Assembly (NCBI GenBank): GCA_947345935.1
Contig: CAMZZN010000014.1
Coordinates: 1-51,918 of the forward strand
Source: an uncultured Ruminococcus sp.
GTDB lineage: Bacteria > Bacillota > Clostridia > Oscillospirales > Ruminococcaceae
Length of the DNA: 51,918 bases
Direction of reading: 5' to 3'
Of the stretch, positions 25,702 to 34,895 are shown one piece after another. The position numbers were made by a program, and so were the translations under genes. Under the pieces are notes generated by a model, which was not told the DNA's origin, did no database searches, and was given only the letters and a program-made list of their open reading frames with translations. Positions within the stretch are counted from its first letter, which is position 1. Every line of letters starts with the position of its first letter.

Positions 25702-26823
25702 TTAAATTTTTCCGTTTTTATTAATATAAAGAGGATACGACTCTGATCCGGTCAAAACCTTATCATCACTTATTTCAACATTCTTGTCAGTGATAACAGA
25801 ACTTATATTGCACTTGCTTCCGACCTTTGTTCCCTGAAGAAGCACACAGTTTCTTACAACAGCGCCCTTGCCGATCTTTACGCCTCTGAAAAGAACTGAA
25901 TTTTCAACAGTACCCTCAATGATACATCCGTCTGCGACAAGAGAATCCTTTATGTCGGACTCCAGACCGTACTTTGCAGGTCCGTTATCGCCTATCTTTG
26001 TATAAACAGGCATTGATTTCTTAAAGAGTGCAGAACGCTTTTCCTTTTCAAGAAGCATCTTGTTGGCATTGTAGTAACTCTGAATACTGTCGATCCTTGT
26101 AAAAAATTCCTTATGCTCATAACCAATTATCTTATATTCGTCCTTTTTGCCCTGAAGTATCTCACGGGTAAAGCTGAACTGATTTCTGCTTGCAGCGTCA
26201 GAAACAATTTTCTTGAGGAATTCCTTGCTTATTATCATCATTTCCGTCCAGATATTGCACTCTCCGGAGATCTTAGGAGCAACCAGAACATCCTTGAGAC
26301 AGCTGTCGCCGTCGAATTCCAGAACCGTTGTTGAAGTATTTTTCTCTCCGTCATAGTAACCTTTGCTGTAAATAAGAGTAATGTCAGCTCCCGACTTCAT
26401 ATGCTGACTAAGCACAGGATCAAAATTGATAGTTGTGATAACGTCGCAGTTAGCCATTATAACATACTGTGCCTTTGAATGCTCGACAAAACTCCAGACA
26501 TTGTTGAGAGCGTCCAGACGTCCCTTATAGATTCCGCCGGTCTGGCTATACGGAGGAAGAAGATGCAGTCCGCCCTTTTTACGTGACAGATCCCAATCAC
26601 GTCCTGAACCAAGATGATCCAGCAATGATCCGTAGTTTGATTTTGTTATAACGCCTACCTCTGAAACTCCGGAATTGACCATGTTTGAAAGAGGAAAATC
26701 TATCAGCCTGTAACGGCCGCCGAAAGGAATTGATCCCATTGTTCTCTGCTTCGTTAGCTCGCTGACATAAGCGTCATGCATACTTGCAAAAATAAGTCCT
26801 AAAACATTGTAATTAACACTCAT
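25702..26823 (-). CDS. glgD: GlgD subunit of ADP-glucose pyrophosphorylase
   Basis: 373 residues from the ATG at 26823, which has GGAGGA eight bases upstream; the frame runs on to 26910 but overlaps glgC. It shows the nucleotidyltransferase fold ([16 protein letters not shown] near residue 30) and C-terminal left-handed beta-helix repeats (GCIIEGTVENSVLFRGVKIG). The N-terminus NVLGLIFAS replaces the GGxGxRL catalytic loop of GlgC, as in other Firmicutes GlgD proteins, which act as non-catalytic or regulatory partners that raise GlgC activity. It lies 16 bp after glgC. Confidence 0.96.
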   Translation of the reverse strand: MSVNYNVLGLIFASMHDAYVSELTKQRTMGSIPFGGRYRLIDFPLSNMVNSGVSEVGVITKSNYGSLLDHLGSGRDWDLSRKKGGLHLLPPYSQTGGIYKGRLDALNNVWSFVEHSKAQYVIMANCDVITTINFDPVLSQHMKSGADITLIYSKGYYDGEKNTSTTVLEFDGDSCLKDVLVAPKISGECNIWTEMMIISKEFLKKIVSDAASRNQFSFTREILQGKKDEYKIIGYEHKEFFTRIDSIQSYYNANKMLLEKEKRSALFKKSMPVYTKIGDNGPAKYGLESDIKDSLVADGCIIEGTVENSVLFRGVKIGKGAVVRNCVLLQGTKVGSKCNISSVITDKNVEISDDKVLTGSESYPLYINKNGKI

Positions 26824-26839
26824 ACTAAAATTCCTCCGC

Positions 26840-28066
26840 TCAGATATTGTCGCCGATGATCTGCTTAGGCTCAACGACCTTATTTCCGGAAACGGTAACA
26901 TTATGACCAACTACGGCTATTCCCCAGTCGTCTCTGTTTTCAACGTTTTCCGGACTTGTGCCTACTCTGGCGCCTCCCTCGATAACGCTGTCCTCACCGA
27001 CAATTGCGTATTCAACTACAGCTCCGGATTTAATTACTGTTCCGGGCATAACTATACTGTAATTTACAGTTGCCCCCTCCTCGATCGTAACACCGGAGAA
27101 CAGAATTGAGAAATCAACCGTTCCGTCAATCTCGCTTCCCTCAGAAATCATCGAATTCTCGATATTGGCATTATCGCCGACATACTGGGGCGGCATATAA
27201 TTATTTCTTGAATAGATCTTCCAGCTCGGATCATAAAGATCAAGCGGAACGCTGGGGCTGAGGAGATCCATATTTGCTTCCCAGAGTGAATCAAGAGTTC
27301 CTACATCCTTCCAGTATCCCTCAAACTCATAGGCAAACAGACGCTGATCGTCACGGAGCATAGAAGTAATAATATCCTTGCCAAAGTCTTTAGACCATTT
27401 TTCGCCCCTGTCACGCTTTGCATTGGCATCCTCTTCGTTTTCAATGAGATACTTGCGGAGCTTATCCCAGCTGAACACATATATACCCATTGAAGCAAGA
27501 GTGGACTTAGGCTCCTTGGGCTTTTCAACGAAATCAATGACCTTGTTCTGGTCGTCGCATATCATTATACCAAAACGTGAAGCCTCAGCTCTCGGAACAT
27601 CAATAACAGAGATTGTGCAGTCCGCATTGTTGGCAACATGGAAATCGACCATTTTTGAATAGTCCATTTTATAGATATGATCACCGCCGAGAACTACTAC
27701 ATACTCAGGATCATACCGCTCGATAAACCGTATATTCTGATAAATAGCATTTGCCGTTCCCTCATACCATGAAGCGCCTGCCTGGGTTTCATATGGCGGC
27801 AGAACATGAACGCCGCCATTCATCTTGTCCAGATCCCATGGCTGACCGTTGCCGATATACTCGTTTAATACGAGCGGCTGATACTGCGTCAGCACGCCTA
27901 CCGTATCAATACCGGAATTGGTACAGTTTGAAAGCGGAAAATCAATCAGCCGGTACTTTCCGCCGTAAGGAACTGCTGGTTTTGCTACATTTTTTGTCAG
28001 TGCATAGAGTCTGCTTCCCTGACCGCCGGCCAGAAGCATTGCAACAACTCTTTTCTTAGTATACAT
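26840..28066 (-). CDS. glgC: Glucose-1-phosphate adenylyltransferase, catalytic subunit
   Basis: 408 residues, usual length. It makes ADP-glucose from ATP and glucose-1-phosphate, the committed step of glycogen synthesis. [10 protein letters not shown] (11-20) is the catalytic nucleotide loop, [19 protein letters not shown] the conserved activator-side segment, [14 protein letters not shown] carries the catalytic Asp, and FVEKP is the glucose-phosphate lysine region. The C-terminal beta-helix is present. AGGAGGA is eight bases before the ATG, 35 bp after glgB. Confidence 0.97.
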   Translation of the reverse strand: MYTKKRVVAMLLAGGQGSRLYALTKNVAKPAVPYGGKYRLIDFPLSNCTNSGIDTVGVLTQYQPLVLNEYIGNGQPWDLDKMNGGVHVLPPYETQAGASWYEGTANAIYQNIRFIERYDPEYVVVLGGDHIYKMDYSKMVDFHVANNADCTISVIDVPRAEASRFGIMICDDQNKVIDFVEKPKEPKSTLASMGIYVFSWDKLRKYLIENEEDANAKRDRGEKWSKDFGKDIITSMLRDDQRLFAYEFEGYWKDVGTLDSLWEANMDLLSPSVPLDLYDPSWKIYSRNNYMPPQYVGDNANIENSMISEGSEIDGTVDFSILFSGVTIEEGATVNYSIVMPGTVIKSGAVVEYAIVGEDSVIEGGARVGTSPENVENRDDWGIAVVGHNVTVSGNKVVEPKQIIGDNI

Positions 28067-28101
28067 ATAGTATTCCTCCTAAAAGTGTTATATATAGTTG
28101 A

Positions 28102-30087
28102 TTATTTATCGGTCGGCTCTCCTGCCGCTTTTCTTGTTGTTTTCTTTGTTTTTTCGGCAGATTCCGGCTCTGTCTTTTCCTTCGGAGTTCTCTTCTTCAC
28201 CGGAGTATATTTAAGATAAATCACCGAAAGAGGTGCAAGCGTCATGGAAATGCTCTGATCATGTCCGTGCATTCCCTCGTTTTCAGATTTAAACGTCTTT
28301 TCCGTTACGCCCGAACCGCCGAATTCCTTGGCATCAGTATTAAACATCAGTTTGTATCGTCCCTTATATGGAACGCCTATCCTGTAATCACGACGTTCAA
28401 CAGGTACAAAGTTGCATACTGCAATAACTTCATCTCCACTGTCGTCAATACGCCTGAAAGCGATAACGCTCTGCTTATAATCATCATTGGATATCCAGCA
28501 GAATCCTCCCCAGGAATCGTCATTCTGCCATAATGGAGGATTTTCAGTATAGAATTTATTGAGTTTTTCCGAGAATTTAAGGAGATTTTTATGGGAATCG
28601 TATTCCATAAGCTCCCAGTCGAGCTGAGACTGATAATTCCATTCGTTCATCTGTCCGAATTCCTGTCCCATAAAGAGAAGCTTCTTGCCGGGATGCGCCA
28701 TCATATAAGCCAGGAACGCACGGTATGAAGCGAATTTCTGATCGTACTCGCCGGGCATTTTGTTTATCATGGAGCATTTTCCGTAAACTACCTCGTCATG
28801 AGAGATCGGCAGAATATAATTCTCGGAGAAAGCATAGAAGAAAGAAAATGTAAGCTTATCGTGATTAAACGAACGATAGATAGGATCAAGAGACATATAG
28901 CTTAACATATCGTTCATCCAGCCCATGTTCCACTTGAAATTGAAGCCGAGACCGCCTATATCCGTGGGCTTTGTAACAAGAGGCCAAGCCGTCGATTCTT
29001 CAGCGATCATGAGAGCGTCCGGATGCTTTGAAAAAACCGCTTCGTTAAGATGCTTCAGAAACTCCACGGCTTCAAGATTTTCGTTTCCTCCGTAAATATT
29101 GGCGCACCATTCGCCGTCACGCCTGTCATAATCCAGATAAAGCATAGAAGCTACGGCGTCTACACGAAGTCCGTCTACATGGAATTCGTCAAACCAATAG
29201 TTTGCACTGGAGATAAGGAAAGAGCACACTTCTGCCTTGCCGTAATCAAAAACTCTGGTTCCCCACGCTTTGTGCTCTCTCTTGCGTTCGTCGGTATATT
29301 CATAACAGCAAGTGCCGTCAAATTCGTAGAGTCCAGCGCCGTCTTTCGGGAAGTGTGCCGGAACCCAGTCAAGAATAACTCCGATGCCCGCTTCATGGAA
29401 CATATCGACCATTTTCCTGAAATCGTCAGGAGTTCCGTATCTGGAAGTCGGAGCGAAGTATCCCGTCACCTGATATCCCCATGAACCGTCAAAAGGATAT
29501 TCAGTAAGCGGCATGAATTCAATATGAGTATAGGACATTTTTTTAAGATATGGAATTATCTCATCCGCAAATGTGATATAGTCAATAAACTCACGCTCTT
29601 TATCCCTCTTCCAGGAACTGAGGTGAACCTCATAAACGTTTACCGGACTTTTATATATACTTTTTTCCTTTTTGGATTCGCACCATTCCTGATCGTTCCA
29701 CTGATAACTGCTCTCAAAGATCTTGGACGCTGTTCCGGGCCGTGTCTCAAAATGAGTGCCGTAAGGATCTGATTTAAGGATCGTTCTTCCGTCTTTTGTC
29801 TCTATGCTGTATTTGTATGCGTCAAACTGCTTCAGACGTGGGACATCAGCTTCCCACACGCCGTCAGCAATCAGCTTCATGGGATTTTTGGTACGATCCC
29901 ATTCATTAAAATCGCCGACAACAGATATGCTTACGGCATTAGGAGCCCAAACCTTAAAGTTGAACGTATACCCTCTTCCTTTTTTCTTTGAATGAACACC
30001 GAAAAATTTATAAGCCTCATAATTTTTTCCCTGATAAAAAAGATACAGCGGAAAATCATTCGGATTTGAGTTGTTATTAACTGACAT
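28102..30087 (-). CDS. glgB: 1,4-alpha-glucan branching enzyme, operon copy
   Basis: 661 residues, GH13 subfamily of branching enzymes. The N-terminal beta-sandwich ([21 protein letters not shown]) is followed by the (beta/alpha)8 barrel with region I DWVPAHF, region [10 protein letters not shown] (nucleophile Asp), region III IAEEST (acid/base Glu) and region IV ISHDEVV. All catalytic residues are kept. A Lys/Glu/Thr-rich tail of about 30 residues after the C-terminal beta domain is absent from the second copy at 40230-42023. First gene of the glg operon; AAGGGGG precedes the ATG and a good promoter lies at 30112-30140. Confidence 0.97.
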   Translation of the reverse strand: MSVNNNSNPNDFPLYLFYQGKNYEAYKFFGVHSKKKGRGYTFNFKVWAPNAVSISVVGDFNEWDRTKNPMKLIADGVWEADVPRLKQFDAYKYSIETKDGRTILKSDPYGTHFETRPGTASKIFESSYQWNDQEWCESKKEKSIYKSPVNVYEVHLSSWKRDKEREFIDYITFADEIIPYLKKMSYTHIEFMPLTEYPFDGSWGYQVTGYFAPTSRYGTPDDFRKMVDMFHEAGIGVILDWVPAHFPKDGAGLYEFDGTCCYEYTDERKREHKAWGTRVFDYGKAEVCSFLISSANYWFDEFHVDGLRVDAVASMLYLDYDRRDGEWCANIYGGNENLEAVEFLKHLNEAVFSKHPDALMIAEESTAWPLVTKPTDIGGLGFNFKWNMGWMNDMLSYMSLDPIYRSFNHDKLTFSFFYAFSENYILPISHDEVVYGKCSMINKMPGEYDQKFASYRAFLAYMMAHPGKKLLFMGQEFGQMNEWNYQSQLDWELMEYDSHKNLLKFSEKLNKFYTENPPLWQNDDSWGGFCWISNDDYKQSVIAFRRIDDSGDEVIAVCNFVPVERRDYRIGVPYKGRYKLMFNTDAKEFGGSGVTEKTFKSENEGMHGHDQSISMTLAPLSVIYLKYTPVKKRTPKEKTEPESAEKTKKTTRKAAGEPTDK

Positions 30088-30111
30088 AATTCAGCCCCCT
30101 TTGTTATTTAC

Positions 30112-30140
30112 ATTTTATCAGAAAATAAAGAATTATTCAA
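30112..30140 (-). promoter_or_regulatory. Promoter of the glycogen operon
   Basis: Reading leftward, TTGAAT (complement of 30135-30140), 17-base spacer, TAAAAT (complement of 30112-30117) preceded by the TGn extension. It lies 24 bases before the glgB start codon. No riboswitch-like leader fits in the short untranslated region. Confidence 0.75.
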
Positions 30141-30200
30141 GTTATTTTGAAAAATCCGATAAAATTTCAGACAATATGCTAATTATCAGTATATATATTA

Positions 30201-30246
30201 GTGCAATTTGCCATATTTTCTCATTTTACATATTGGCAAAATGCAC
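30201..30246. other. Long imperfect inverted repeat downstream of spoIIE
   Basis: Left arm GTGCAATTTGCCATAT (30201-30216) pairs with right arm 30230-30246 (ATAT, bulged T, GGCAAA, A-A mismatch, TGCAC). It lies 26 bases past the spoIIE stop and about 60 bases upstream of the glgB promoter. No T-run follows on either strand, so it is either a poor terminator, an RNA-stabilising hairpin or a protein-binding dyad. Confidence 0.55.
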
Positions 30247-30271
30247 ACATGATACAAATTTTTGAATATCA

Positions 30272-32518
30272 CTATGATTTCATAACACGGATGCCTATTA
30301 CAGTAACATCGTCGCTCCGAACGGTAGGATTAAAGACCTCGGATTTCATACATATCTCGTCAACAATGCTTTTCAGATCTCCGCCGCCCAGCAGAAGTTC
30401 CTTTATAAAGCTGTACGCATTTTCGCTGATACCGTCAGAGAACATAATAATGATATCTCCAGCCTCAAAATCATAATCTCTGGAGAATGTATCGGACTGT
30501 TCATATATACCGATAGGAAAAGTCGGAGAGGTTATTTTCATTACGCTGCCACGATGACGGATAAGCGTTGCGGTCGCTCCTGATTTTATAACGGTAAGTC
30601 CACAGCTGTCCAGATCTATCCTTACAGCGTCCAGCGTTGCGAAAGACTCCTCACGTGACTTTGTAAGCATAATAGAATTTATCAGCTTTATCGCTGAAGA
30701 ATAATTGACGCCGCTGCTTATCAGGCGCCGGAACATCCTTACCACCATACGTGATTCCACAGCCGCATTTTTTCCACATCCCATGCCGTCTGACAAAATA
30801 ACGTAACTGACGCCTGTTCCGTCGCTGAATATCATGGAAGTATCGCCGTTTTCTTTTGAATTATCAGCGCATATCGAAGCTCCGTAAACTTCAAGAGCGT
30901 ACTCAGGACGTTCAAAAAGACGTATCCTTACCTCCCGTCCGGAATTGACCATTCCGGCGCTGTCAAGAGGAATCCGCAGTTCGTCAGAAACAAGATCACG
31001 TATCCGGCTGCATCCCTTTGGAGCGTCTACATAGTTAAAATAGATTTCCGCCATAAGTCTGTTCCTGGAGTTATAATAAGCGATAACGCTGCTCGGATTC
31101 ATTCCGAATTTCACCAGCTTATCACGGATGTTTCTGCTTATCGGCTCTGAATATCGTACATCCATGCGTTCTCCGGCGGCTTCCGCCACTTCTTCGATAA
31201 TCTTTATCTGCTCTGAAAGCAGTTTTCTGCTCTCGGAAAAACGCATTTCCAGCAGCTTTGCCGTTGCTCTTTCCCTTGCCTTCTTCTCAAATGATTCCCT
31301 GAGTTCCTTTTTATGAAGGCAGTCGTCAAGCTCATAAGGAAAGCTTTCACCAGAAAACTCGCTCATCTGCGACAGCCGGCGGAATCCCCTGACAGTATTG
31401 TCGTAATCGTTCTTCCAGCAGTTAAGCCGCCTGAAACAACGGCTGCATACGGAATTGGAATTATCGGAGAGTTCCTCTTTCTTCCCGGCATTCTCAGCAA
31501 TAATTCCGGCGATCTTCTCCGATTCTGCCCGGAGATTTCCTATCGAATCTGACAGAAAACTCATCCTTGCGCCAAGAATATCAGGCAGCGCAGCCGCAGA
31601 GCTTTCACCGGTAATGATCCATTTATCGGAATAATATGGAGCAAGAAAGCGGAATACGGCAGTCCCGCAGACTATATTGAACATACTGTTCATGCTTTCC
31701 GGATTGACTCCGGTAAGTATCATAAGCATAAAATTCAGACCGGTAAAAAATCCGGCGGCGACGTTGATCTTCTGCCTGTACAAATAGCCGGTAAGAAGTC
31801 CCGCAGCAGGAAGCAGAACAACAGTCATTCCACATGAAGTTGATGACAAAAAAGCTCCGCAGGTAGTAAGCGCTCCGCAAAGAACGCCTCCTGTATAGCG
31901 GTAAAAATATGCACCGGCAAGAGTAACAGCTGCACCAAGAGCAATTCCTGCGTTCATGACCGGAAGCTCTGCCGAACAGAGAGCGGCAATCAGCATTGTA
32001 TATACGACAGCATAGGCACATCCTGAAATCGACGACAGATCAGCCGCCCTTCTCATTCTGAACCCTGAAATTATCAGAGATACAGAATAGGCGGTATACC
32101 CTGCAAGAGCGGCGTACAGCAAATAAAATATCAGTTTGTACAGCAGTTGACCCATAATAGCGGAAACAGCCGCTCCGGAAGCAAAAACAGCACAGAATGC
32201 TGATATTCCGCTCACTTTAGGATCATTCTTCGGCTCGGTGGACATCTTGATAATAACTACGATGAGAGCGGCTGTTATCTTCACGATATTCCGCCCCACG
32301 TTTCCCTGTATAATGCTCCTCACAAAAGCGCCGGTAAAAACAGCTGCCGAATACGGCAGGTTCAGTCCGCCTGTCAGGGAAACATCGGCAAACGAAACAG
32401 CTCCGGTGATATTTGTCCCTGACAGCAGCCATCCTGATGCCAGACACAGAAGAAAAGCTCCTGCCGATACCGCCGCAGGGCTCTTTATGATTTTTTTTAC
32501 ATTGTTACTTTTCAACAT
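30272..32518 (-). CDS. spoIIE: Stage II sporulation protein E, membrane PP2C phosphatase
   Basis: 748 residues from the ATG at 32518 (GAGGTG six bases upstream). The N-terminal 300 residues contain about ten membrane helices, followed by a central helical region (about 300-530) with a CSRCFRRLNCW segment, and a C-terminal PP2C domain with SDGMGCG, a FATLDAVRID strand, MFSDGISE and RSDDVTVIGI. This order is specific to SpoIIE, which dephosphorylates SpoIIAA to activate sigma-F in the forespore and acts in polar septation. Its presence argues that the organism sporulates or descends from a sporulating line. It is the last gene of the run beginning at the TetR gene, 109 bp after rsmA, with a possible own promoter. 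Confidence 0.96.
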   Translation of the reverse strand: MLKSNNVKKIIKSPAAVSAGAFLLCLASGWLLSGTNITGAVSFADVSLTGGLNLPYSAAVFTGAFVRSIIQGNVGRNIVKITAALIVVIIKMSTEPKNDPKVSGISAFCAVFASGAAVSAIMGQLLYKLIFYLLYAALAGYTAYSVSLIISGFRMRRAADLSSISGCAYAVVYTMLIAALCSAELPVMNAGIALGAAVTLAGAYFYRYTGGVLCGALTTCGAFLSSTSCGMTVVLLPAAGLLTGYLYRQKINVAAGFFTGLNFMLMILTGVNPESMNSMFNIVCGTAVFRFLAPYYSDKWIITGESSAAALPDILGARMSFLSDSIGNLRAESEKIAGIIAENAGKKEELSDNSNSVCSRCFRRLNCWKNDYDNTVRGFRRLSQMSEFSGESFPYELDDCLHKKELRESFEKKARERATAKLLEMRFSESRKLLSEQIKIIEEVAEAAGERMDVRYSEPISRNIRDKLVKFGMNPSSVIAYYNSRNRLMAEIYFNYVDAPKGCSRIRDLVSDELRIPLDSAGMVNSGREVRIRLFERPEYALEVYGASICADNSKENGDTSMIFSDGTGVSYVILSDGMGCGKNAAVESRMVVRMFRRLISSGVNYSSAIKLINSIMLTKSREESFATLDAVRIDLDSCGLTVIKSGATATLIRHRGSVMKITSPTFPIGIYEQSDTFSRDYDFEAGDIIIMFSDGISENAYSFIKELLLGGGDLKSIVDEICMKSEVFNPTVRSDDVTVIGIRVMKS

Positions 32519-32575
32519 CCAGACCACCTCAGAGATAACGTATCTATCAACGCTCCAATCCGGAACGTCAATATA

Positions 32576-32584
32576 ATTATACCA
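32576..32584 (-). promoter_or_regulatory. Possible extended -10 promoter of spoIIE
   Basis: Reading leftward, TGG-TATAAT (complement of 32576-32584) lies about 60 bases before the spoIIE start. No convincing -35 box is present at 17 bases. A TGTCGTA (32603-32609), one base from the Spo0A box TGTCGAA, lies where the -35 would be. Confidence 0.4.
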
Positions 32585-32627
32585 TTATCCTTTGGCGAAG
32601 TCTGTCGTATCAGCAAGTGAAAATCAG

Positions 32628-33488
32628 TCAAGACAATGATTTTTTCAGCAGTCGTGAAAAATCTGTAAGCTGGCTCATGTTAAGTTCTTCAAGGCGTGCG
32701 CTCTCACTTAAACCAAGAGTACGAAGGGCAGAATATATCTGGTCTTTCGGAATGCTCAATGCAGAGGAAAGAGCGTTGGCAGCCGTTTTTCTGCGCTGCG
32801 AAAAACCTCCTCTGACCATCCTGAAAAAGAACTTCTCATCCGCTTCATCAAGGAGGGTCGTACTTCTGGGTTCAATTTTTATTACAGCAGAATCCACGTT
32901 TGGCGACGGCATGAAGCTGCCCCGTGAAACGCTGAAAAGCTGCTTTGCAGTACCGTAATAATTAACGGCAACTGTAATCGCTCCCGATTCTCTGGAACCC
33001 ACACGGGCGCATAGACGCTGTGCAGCTTCTTTCTGCACCATAACTGTTATGGATTCAACGGGCAGGCGGCTTTCAAGAAGCATCATCAGCACAGGAGACG
33101 TTATATAATACGGAAGATTTGCGCAGACAGCCGCTTTCAGACCTCCGAATTCCTCATGTATTATCTTTCGGAGATCACACTTCATGACGTCCTCATTAAA
33201 TATTTTTATATTATTAAAATCCCCAAGTGTCTCCTCCAGTATCGGCATAAGTCTGCTGTCGATCTCCACAGCGCAGACTTTGTCCGCACGCTTTGCAAGC
33301 TCCGCCGTCAGAACGCCGATTCCGGTGCCAATTTCAATAATGCCGAATCCCTTGCGGGCATTGCCGTTTTCCGCTATTCTGGGACAGATATCCGGATTGG
33401 TAATAAAATTCTGTCCAAGTCCTTTTGAAAAACTGAAACCATGCTGTGAAAGTATTTCTTTGATTGTTCCTATATTTGTCAGAATCAT
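32628..33488 (-). CDS. rsmA: 16S rRNA (adenine-N6,N6)-dimethyltransferase
   Basis: 286 residues, typical length. It dimethylates two adjacent adenosines in the loop of helix 45 near the 3' end of 16S rRNA. SKGLGQNFITNP near the start, EIGTGIGVLT (SAM-binding motif I) and NLPYYITSPV (catalytic motif IV) are diagnostic of KsgA/RsmA. AGGAGA is seven bases before the ATG, which overlaps the stop of the small upstream gene by four bases. Confidence 0.97.
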   Translation of the reverse strand: MILTNIGTIKEILSQHGFSFSKGLGQNFITNPDICPRIAENGNARKGFGIIEIGTGIGVLTAELAKRADKVCAVEIDSRLMPILEETLGDFNNIKIFNEDVMKCDLRKIIHEEFGGLKAAVCANLPYYITSPVLMMLLESRLPVESITVMVQKEAAQRLCARVGSRESGAITVAVNYYGTAKQLFSVSRGSFMPSPNVDSAVIKIEPRSTTLLDEADEKFFFRMVRGGFSQRRKTAANALSSALSIPKDQIYSALRTLGLSESARLEELNMSQLTDFSRLLKKSLS

Positions 33489-33763
33489 TTTTGTTTCTCC
33501 TGAATTCCATGGCGTTCTTTCTGTGAAAATTCCGACTGCTTTGCGTCGTTGAGCTTGTTCATATTGTTTACAAGATAGTCTGCCGAGCGATAAGCACGCT
33601 GGAAATCAAGATCGCCGAAATAAAATTTAAGGTCGACAAACTCACCGTCAATGATAATGTCCATTTCTCTTATCTGCCGTCCGGAATATTTTTGTCCTGC
33701 ATATTCTATGTAGCGGTCAATCTCGCTTCGCTCCATTTTTCCTCCAATAACGTTAATTTTCAT
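33485..33763 (-). CDS. Small conserved-looking protein, unrecognised
   Basis: 92 residues, charged, no membrane segment, ends in a Lys/Gln/Glu-rich tail. Two starts are plausible: 33763 with GGAGG six bases upstream (overlapping the previous gene by 11 bp) or an internal ATG at 33736 with GGAGGA close by. A core of alternating beta pattern (MDIIIDGEFVDLKFYFGDLDF) is visible. The four-base overlap with rsmA and the overlap with the upstream gene support it as a real cistron. No function can be assigned. Confidence 0.75.
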   Translation of the reverse strand: MKINVIGGKMERSEIDRYIEYAGQKYSGRQIREMDIIIDGEFVDLKFYFGDLDFQRAYRSADYLVNNMNKLNDAKQSEFSQKERHGIQEKQK

Positions 33764-34895
33764 AATTTGCCTCCGGTATTATGCACAGGCTGTGAGCCAG
33801 CTCTGCTTTTGAAAGAACGGTTTCTCCATCCTTTCCGATATGTATGACCGCCTTGCCGTTGGAAATAACGAGTTCATCGTTCTCAAGCAGCAGATAATCC
33901 TGAACTCCACGTCTCACCACTGTTTCCTCACCGTCCGGCGAAATTTTTACCAGTTCACGGCTTAAAGGGAATATTCCGGGATTTTCCTCACCCTTGGAAG
34001 CGTTTTCACGCTGATTCTTCTCAGCTTCTATCAACCTTCCCTCGAAAAATAATTCCTTTTCCGATTTTTGCTTACTCTTCACGTCGCTCTTTTTTCCGCT
34101 GTCACGAAGCGGTTCACCGCCGAATATGACGCTGAATGCATTGAGAAATCCTCCTATCGCCTTTACAATCCTCACAGGGAAAAGAAGAATATCCTTCCAA
34201 AGAGGAGTCTTTTTTACCTCTGATTTATACGGCTGTCTGATTAACCACAGATTACCGTCACGGTCTCTGCATGGAAATGCACAGTCTGCTTTTTCGCTGC
34301 TGAAAATTTCTTTGATCGTACTGCCTGCAAGATCAACGCTAAGCACGGCTCCGGGAGACAAGAGCATCCCCTTGTCCGAAAAAGCGATTCCCTTTGAAAC
34401 GCAAAGAAGCTCTCTGCCGTCAGACGACCAGCTCGGAGCGCTCTCGACAGAATCCCCCTCTGTTATCTCGCCGCATCCATGATCGGAATCGTAAAGTGCA
34501 ATATGACCGTTCATTTCAAATGCAAACCGATCTCCGTTAAATGAAAGACGTCCGATGTCCGTATTCATAACATTATAGATATGCTCCTCAGCGGCATCCG
34601 GCTTATCCGGATTCATACGGTAAACATTTCCCATTTCTCCAAGAACGCCGGAATACACAAGTCCTCTGGCGTCCCATGCGAGTCCGTTGATGCTGTAGCC
34701 GGGCGTCCCATCGCTGCTGAAGTCCCTGACAGCTCCGGTAAATTTCGCTCCTGTGCCGGTATATTTCCACTCTTTGTTTTTATTGATCGTCCTTACGTTT
34801 TCAATATAATGAGCGACTCTTTTGCACGGAAGCTCTCTTACCGCCCCTCTCTCATAGAGATATATCTTATTTTCAGAAATATATGCGATCCTCAT
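33753..34895 (-). CDS. Beta-propeller-like protein of unknown function
   Basis: 380 residues from the ATG at 34895 (AAAGGAG upstream). The start overlaps the previous stop in an ATGA arrangement. The sequence has repeated beta hairpins with WSSDGRELLCVS and NGLAWDARGLVYSG, typical of WD40/TolB-like propellers. A hydrophobic stretch in the second half (LLFPVRIVKAIGGFLNAFSV) may touch the membrane, followed by a charged Lys/Ser/Glu linker. No signal peptide is seen. Function unknown. Confidence 0.75.
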   Translation of the reverse strand: MRIAYISENKIYLYERGAVRELPCKRVAHYIENVRTINKNKEWKYTGTGAKFTGAVRDFSSDGTPGYSINGLAWDARGLVYSGVLGEMGNVYRMNPDKPDAAEEHIYNVMNTDIGRLSFNGDRFAFEMNGHIALYDSDHGCGEITEGDSVESAPSWSSDGRELLCVSKGIAFSDKGMLLSPGAVLSVDLAGSTIKEIFSSEKADCAFPCRDRDGNLWLIRQPYKSEVKKTPLWKDILLFPVRIVKAIGGFLNAFSVIFGGEPLRDSGKKSDVKSKQKSEKELFFEGRLIEAEKNQRENASKGEENPGIFPLSRELVKISPDGEETVVRRGVQDYLLLENDELVISNGKAVIHIGKDGETVLSKAELAHSLCIIPEANYEN

